Part shown: in pieces, positions 9,401 through 11,145 of the stretch
Layout of the letters: the number at the start of each line of letters is the position of its first letter
Position numbering within the stretch: position 1 is the first letter of the stretch
Assembly: GCA_016283985.1 (NCBI GenBank)
Contig: JAEENZ010000230.1
Coordinates: 1-11,145, forward strand
Direction: 5' to 3'
DNA from: Bacteroidales bacterium
GTDB taxonomy: Bacteria; Bacteroidota; Bacteroidia; Bacteroidales; UBA932
DNA length: 11,145 nt
Program-made: the position numbers and the translations under genes
Notes under the pieces: model-generated
What the model was told of the DNA's origin: nothing
What the model saw: the letters and a program-made list of their open reading frames with translations, nothing else
Databases searched by the model: none

Positions 9401-10595
9401 CTGCAGGAAGCGCCACGGGCGCGGTGTAGCTCCAGTATGAACTGGTGGATGTCGTATTGTAACTGCTTATGATGCAGGAGGTTCCGTCGTAGCTCTTGCC
9501 ATCTTCCGACCCCAGTACCAGGTCGTGTATTTCCTTTGCGTAGCTCTTGCCGAAGAAACCCACCGCCGCCAGGGATGCGGACTGGATATTGACGTGGCTG
9601 ATGCAGTGGCCGTTGCCGCGGATTTCTCCGGGATAACTGTCGTCCAGGGGAGTCCAGGGCTCATCTTTCATATTGATGTCTCCCGTGATGACAACGGTCT
9701 CTCCTTCCTTGTCCCAGTTGGCGCTGTCGTTCCGCCAGGCAAGCAGGTCTTCGTAGTTGGCTATGCTGTATCCCCATTCCAGTCCGGTTAAGCTGAAGGA
9801 TGTGAAAGGATGGGCCTTGGCTCTTTCGGGAATAATCTCAACGGGGCTAGGGCGAGTGCCCTTGCGGGCATCTGTGGAGCGGGACAGCAGGACGCTGACC
9901 TCTATCTTCTTGCCGGGAACCACGGCCACGTAATATGTGCCGGTAGCGAAGCTGGTGCCGGCGGGCTTGAGGACTATCATATCCTTTCCGTCCTCCACGC
10001 TCGAAACCTCTCCGGTGGAAGAATTTACCTTTATGGTGCCGGCCAGGGGGCTGCCGTCCTTGGTCTGAAGGGTGGCGCCGGTGATGCCCTCGCTGCTGAT
10101 CTCGATCTTGAGCAGGGAACAGACATTCTTGAACGCAAAAGTGGTGTCTGTGGATTTGGCTACCGCCACCAGGGCTCCGGGTGCGACCGCCCCGCTAAGC
10201 GTCTGCTCTGCCGGAATGGTGGTCGTAAACGCACCGTCCGCGAAGGATGCGGCCGCCGCTGCGGGCCAGATGGCGTGGAAGGGCCCCTTCATCTTGGCCG
10301 TTCCGGAAAAGACTGCCTTGCCGCCTGTCTGCGAGGCCAGGGACAGTTCCGCCGTCGCGCTTTCCGCTCCGAAAAGCTTGACCTTGTCTCCCTCCGCCCA
10401 TGCGGGCAGGCCTTCGACAAATGTCTCCGCGAAGCTCGCGTAAATGCTGCACGCTCCGTCGAAAATCACCTCTGTGGGTTCCTCCGGCGGGGTTACGGGT
10501 GTGACGGGCTTGTCATCGGAATTTGCAGGCTCTTTGTGGCAGGCTGTTACAGCGGCCAGAACGGCAATGAAAATCAGGCTCTTTCGCATCATCAT
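6435..10595 (-). CDS. Large surface lipoprotein: fimbrillin-like N-terminus, GLUG-like repeats, BACON-like domain, C-terminal SGNH/DUF4886-like hydrolase
   Basis: This 1386-residue product is probably anchored on the cell envelope. MMMRKSLIFIAVLAAVTAC is a lipoprotein signal with lipobox cysteine C19, followed by a Pro/Thr-rich linker. A fimbrillin-like region spans about 30-265. GLUG-like Gly-Gly-Ile repeats run at 422-792. A BACON-like Ig domain (about 818-910) ends in SISQGN. A beta-sandwich of carbohydrate-binding appearance covers about 918-1127. The C-terminus (about 1133-1386) is an SGNH/GDSL hydrolase close to DUF4886: block I LLQLGNSFTYYHG with nucleophile S1144, IIQDGSYFH, and block V DNYHPSRYGSYLKA with D1324 and H1327. 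Such domains often remove acyl groups from glycans; the substrate cannot be read here. The open frame extends upstream to 10682, but the promoter at 10621-10651 predicts transcription from about 10614, so the ATG triplet at 10595-10587 is the usable start (10589 is equally possible). No Shine-Dalgarno is present; the leader is A-rich. Confidence 0.85.
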   Translation of the reverse strand: MMMRKSLIFIAVLAAVTACHKEPANSDDKPVTPVTPPEEPTEVIFDGACSIYASFAETFVEGLPAWAEGDKVKLFGAESATAELSLASQTGGKAVFSGTAKMKGPFHAIWPAAAAASFADGAFTTTIPAEQTLSGAVAPGALVAVAKSTDTTFAFKNVCSLLKIEISSEGITGATLQTKDGSPLAGTIKVNSSTGEVSSVEDGKDMIVLKPAGTSFATGTYYVAVVPGKKIEVSVLLSRSTDARKGTRPSPVEIIPERAKAHPFTSFSLTGLEWGYSIANYEDLLAWRNDSANWDKEGETVVITGDINMKDEPWTPLDDSYPGEIRGNGHCISHVNIQSASLAAVGFFGKSYAKEIHDLVLGSEDGKSYDGTSCIISSYNTTSTSSYWSYTAPVALPAADIDNLTNFIPVTVKAGSNRSSRVGGIAAWATGKINISGCHNYGAVTVEEHEITSGSSYKYLAAAGILGGLNTAAAEVAISDCHNHADVVSSNHSELGMGGIVAVVYHTATGLSVSNCSNEGKIRLLYSATQNDNFSIGGIGGKLSGDPGKEVVVQNCVNNGDVYSEAVHQHYVGGIAGCGDGLKISGCTNNGKVEIDHTAHPTTRFQCLGGILGGATSSYGDNALTDNVNKGEILMKVASSGHNKTPSSSSVFYGVNAGGIVGMAAKLTALERNRNEGTLSAENAFSASNASYPATLHAGGIVGYDLDAIGSFSDNEFTGSISAKTTTATSVPSQVYAGGIIGRQSISTLISGSGKGSVSTQTADSGGKQYAGSVAGYNEGTIVKCVFGGTVNGAEASEANVVGGGNPPTNSGVDPNPAGSFSVSETSIEFPGTGFSQTLLNVTTGEKAVTISSEGLEWLKDGSIPTEIPAMKSVVFPVLPATGNVCEVRQGTLRFAEQGGSTKTVSISQGNLYTPVDGYPARWEITKGVTYTESNAAGRRWINEGVAATVAADDAVSKAPGTGYISAGSTTGNKLNYSVAPGGTQNISIGNMVAGDYIQFSVPVTSLPAGTDVDFMVTINTNNNKTPKYFLFEYWDEGKWNAQPRYKASEDGTDYSLDVYDYDSKNHRTYITTFTLKQAVSSDFIKMRLRAVGSVNCNGTALTAAPTAFINFPCMTYRACEIVAYPGVSAKESKPVKLLQLGNSFTYYHGSAFKLKQICRAEGHATDVRINVKGSQEFEHHLDVLPFSQRLVAEGGYDKAIIQDGSYFHAEYGIGDASAIKTVEVKYTPEQILALTKRMSAAIKAKSPSADVVLESVWSYSYKTVGDYLGFGSFENFDNYMWKGSQDLGQADPNINWLSPIGKGFALARSGEFGPAYNYLLYTDNYHPSRYGSYLKACINYLILFGEPFGSNPADCDIPAADAAKLRAIAEQIVLGGTGREQYHVR
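8220..9332 (-). repeat. Tandem GLUG-like protein repeats (about ten copies) within the lipoprotein gene
   Basis: About ten degenerate copies of a unit with the pattern aromatic/x-A/V-G-G-I-x-G followed some 10-30 residues later by S-x-C/N-x-N-x-G-x-V/I are read on the minus strand. Examples are VGGIAAWATGKINISGCHNY, MGGIVAVVYH, VGGIAGCGDGLKISGCTNNG, AGGIVGYDLD, AGGIIGRQSI and AGSVAGYNEG. They cover residues 422-792 of the lipoprotein. In known proteins this pattern forms stacked beta-strands in a beta-helix or solenoid, so the region probably acts as a rigid stalk or adhesive face. The DNA copies have diverged, so this is a protein-level repeat and not a recent tandem duplication. Confidence 0.75.
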
Positions 10596-10620
10596 GGTTT
10601 GGAAGTTTTGCGTTACCATG

Positions 10621-10651
10621 CAAACATAATAATAATATATAAGAACACAAA
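10621..10651 (-). promoter_or_regulatory. Bacteroidota-type promoter for the lipoprotein gene
   Basis: Read on the minus strand, TTTG (10651-10648) is followed after exactly 19 bases by TATGTTTG (10628-10621). This matches the Bacteroidota sigma-ABfr consensus, -33 TTTG and -7 TAnnTTTG, in both boxes and in spacing. The spacer is A/T-rich (TTCTTATATATTATTATTA). Transcription should start about 6-8 bases past the -7 box, near 10613-10615, leaving a leader of roughly 20 bases before the ATG triplet at 10595. No operator or riboswitch is visible. Confidence 0.8.
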
Positions 10652-10680
10652 AAAGGCGGCCGCCGGAGCGGTCGCCTTTC
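10649..10680 (-). terminator. Intrinsic terminator after secF/secDF
   Basis: On the minus strand, 18 bases past the secF stop, AAAGGCGACCGC (10679-10668), a four-base loop TCCG and GCGGCCGCCTTT (10663-10652) form a 12-position stem with a single A-C mismatch. A run of six T residues (10654-10649) closes it. This is a textbook Rho-independent terminator for the upstream minus-strand gene. Read on the plus strand the stem is complete with one G-U pair, but the tail has only three T residues and no gene faces it within the window. Its T-run overlaps the -33 box of the next promoter. Confidence 0.88.
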
Positions 10681-10697
10681 AATGCATCGATGGCATC

Positions 10698-11145
10698 TTA
10701 CTTCTTGATGGCCTTCTTGGTGCTGTCGAACATCACGGGGGTACCGATCATGATGGAAGCGTATGTTCCGATGAGGATACCGAGGATGAGTGCTACCGAA
10801 AGACCGCGGATGCTCTCGCCGCCCCAGATTGCGATGGCAACCATAGGAAGGAGGGTGGATACCGAAGTGTTCACCGTACGGGTCAGGGTAGCGTTGAGGC
10901 TCTTGTTGACAGTGTCGGCAAAGTCGTCGTTCGGATGCAGGAACTTGTTCTCACGGATACGGTCGAAGATAACCACGTTATCGTTGATGGCGTAACCGAT
11001 GATGGTAAGTATTGCAGCAATGAAGGTCTGGTCCACATCGAGGTTGAACGGCAGGATTCCCGTGAAGAGGGAGAAGAAGCCGATGACGATGATGGCCGTA
11101 TGGGCGAGGGATACCACGCCGCCGAGACCCCAGTTCCAGCCCTTG
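10698..11145 (-). CDS. secDF: Protein translocase subunit SecF, C-terminal part (probably of a SecDF fusion; 5' end outside window)
   Basis: SecD/SecF sits in the inner membrane next to SecYEG and uses the proton gradient to help pull exported proteins across. About 149 residues are visible, reading in frame from the right edge (KGWNWGLGGVVSLAH) with no start codon in the window. The hallmark SecF stretch is present: FIAAILTIIGYAIND followed by NVVIFDRIREN. After a short loop, LNATLTRTVNTSVSTLLPM and the last membrane segments (LSVALILGILIGTYASIMI) lead to a Lys-rich tail, TKKAIKK. Three or four hydrophobic segments are visible. Bacteroidota usually carry SecD and SecF as one fused protein, so the symbol secDF is inferred from phylum habit; only the SecF half can be seen. 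The position usually held by Asp in the conserved His-Asp pair is Thr (AHT). A strong terminator follows. Confidence 0.93.
   Translation of the reverse strand, partial: KGWNWGLGGVVSLAHTAIIVIGFFSLFTGILPFNLDVDQTFIAAILTIIGYAINDNVVIFDRIRENKFLHPNDDFADTVNKSLNATLTRTVNTSVSTLLPMVAIAIWGGESIRGLSVALILGILIGTYASIMIGTPVMFDSTKKAIKK

Noticed and set aside
10596..10682. Upstream extension of the lipoprotein frame to an ATG at 10682, or to one at 10619.
   Set aside because: The extension runs through the secF terminator and the promoter, and both ATGs lie upstream of the predicted transcription start. It would also bury the lipoprotein signal peptide inside the protein.

Overview
The window looks like a fragment of a G+C-rich member of the Bacteroidota, order Bacteroidales. 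The clues are a single-chain class II glycyl-tRNA synthetase, a secreted DUF4923-type protein, a long DnaE of the Bacteroidota form, a surface lipoprotein with fimbrillin-like and BACON-like parts, gene starts preceded by A-rich leaders instead of Shine-Dalgarno sequences, and one near-perfect Bacteroidota promoter (TTTG-N19-TAnnTTTG). A gut or rumen lineage such as Rikenellaceae or an uncultured relative (for example the UBA932/Cryptobacteroides group) is a guess from style and base composition only.

Layout: the left 6.4 kb is one tightly packed plus-strand run: the 3' part of glyS (2-1033), a ThiL/AIR-synthase-like gene whose catalytic motifs are gone (1033-1998), a small secreted DUF4923-like protein (2017-2706) and dnaE, the replicative DNA polymerase III alpha subunit (2716-6438). 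Gaps are -1, 18 and 9 bases, so co-transcription is likely. The right part is on the minus strand: the 3' end of secF/secDF (from 11145 down to 10698), an intrinsic terminator, a promoter that reuses the terminator's U-tract, and one very large gene (10595-6435) for a surface lipoprotein ending in an SGNH/DUF4886-like hydrolase domain. That gene converges on dnaE so closely that the two stop codons overlap.

The left block is mostly housekeeping: translation, replication, one exported protein of unknown role and one apparent pseudoenzyme. The right block is secretion plus one accessory surface protein. No intergenic stretch exceeds about 105 bases. I see no RNA gene, CRISPR array, insertion sequence or attachment site. 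I do not see an obviously new multi-gene system. The most interesting items are the catalytically stripped ThiL-like protein, the mosaic surface hydrolase, the interlocked terminator and promoter, and the intact PHP metal site in DnaE.
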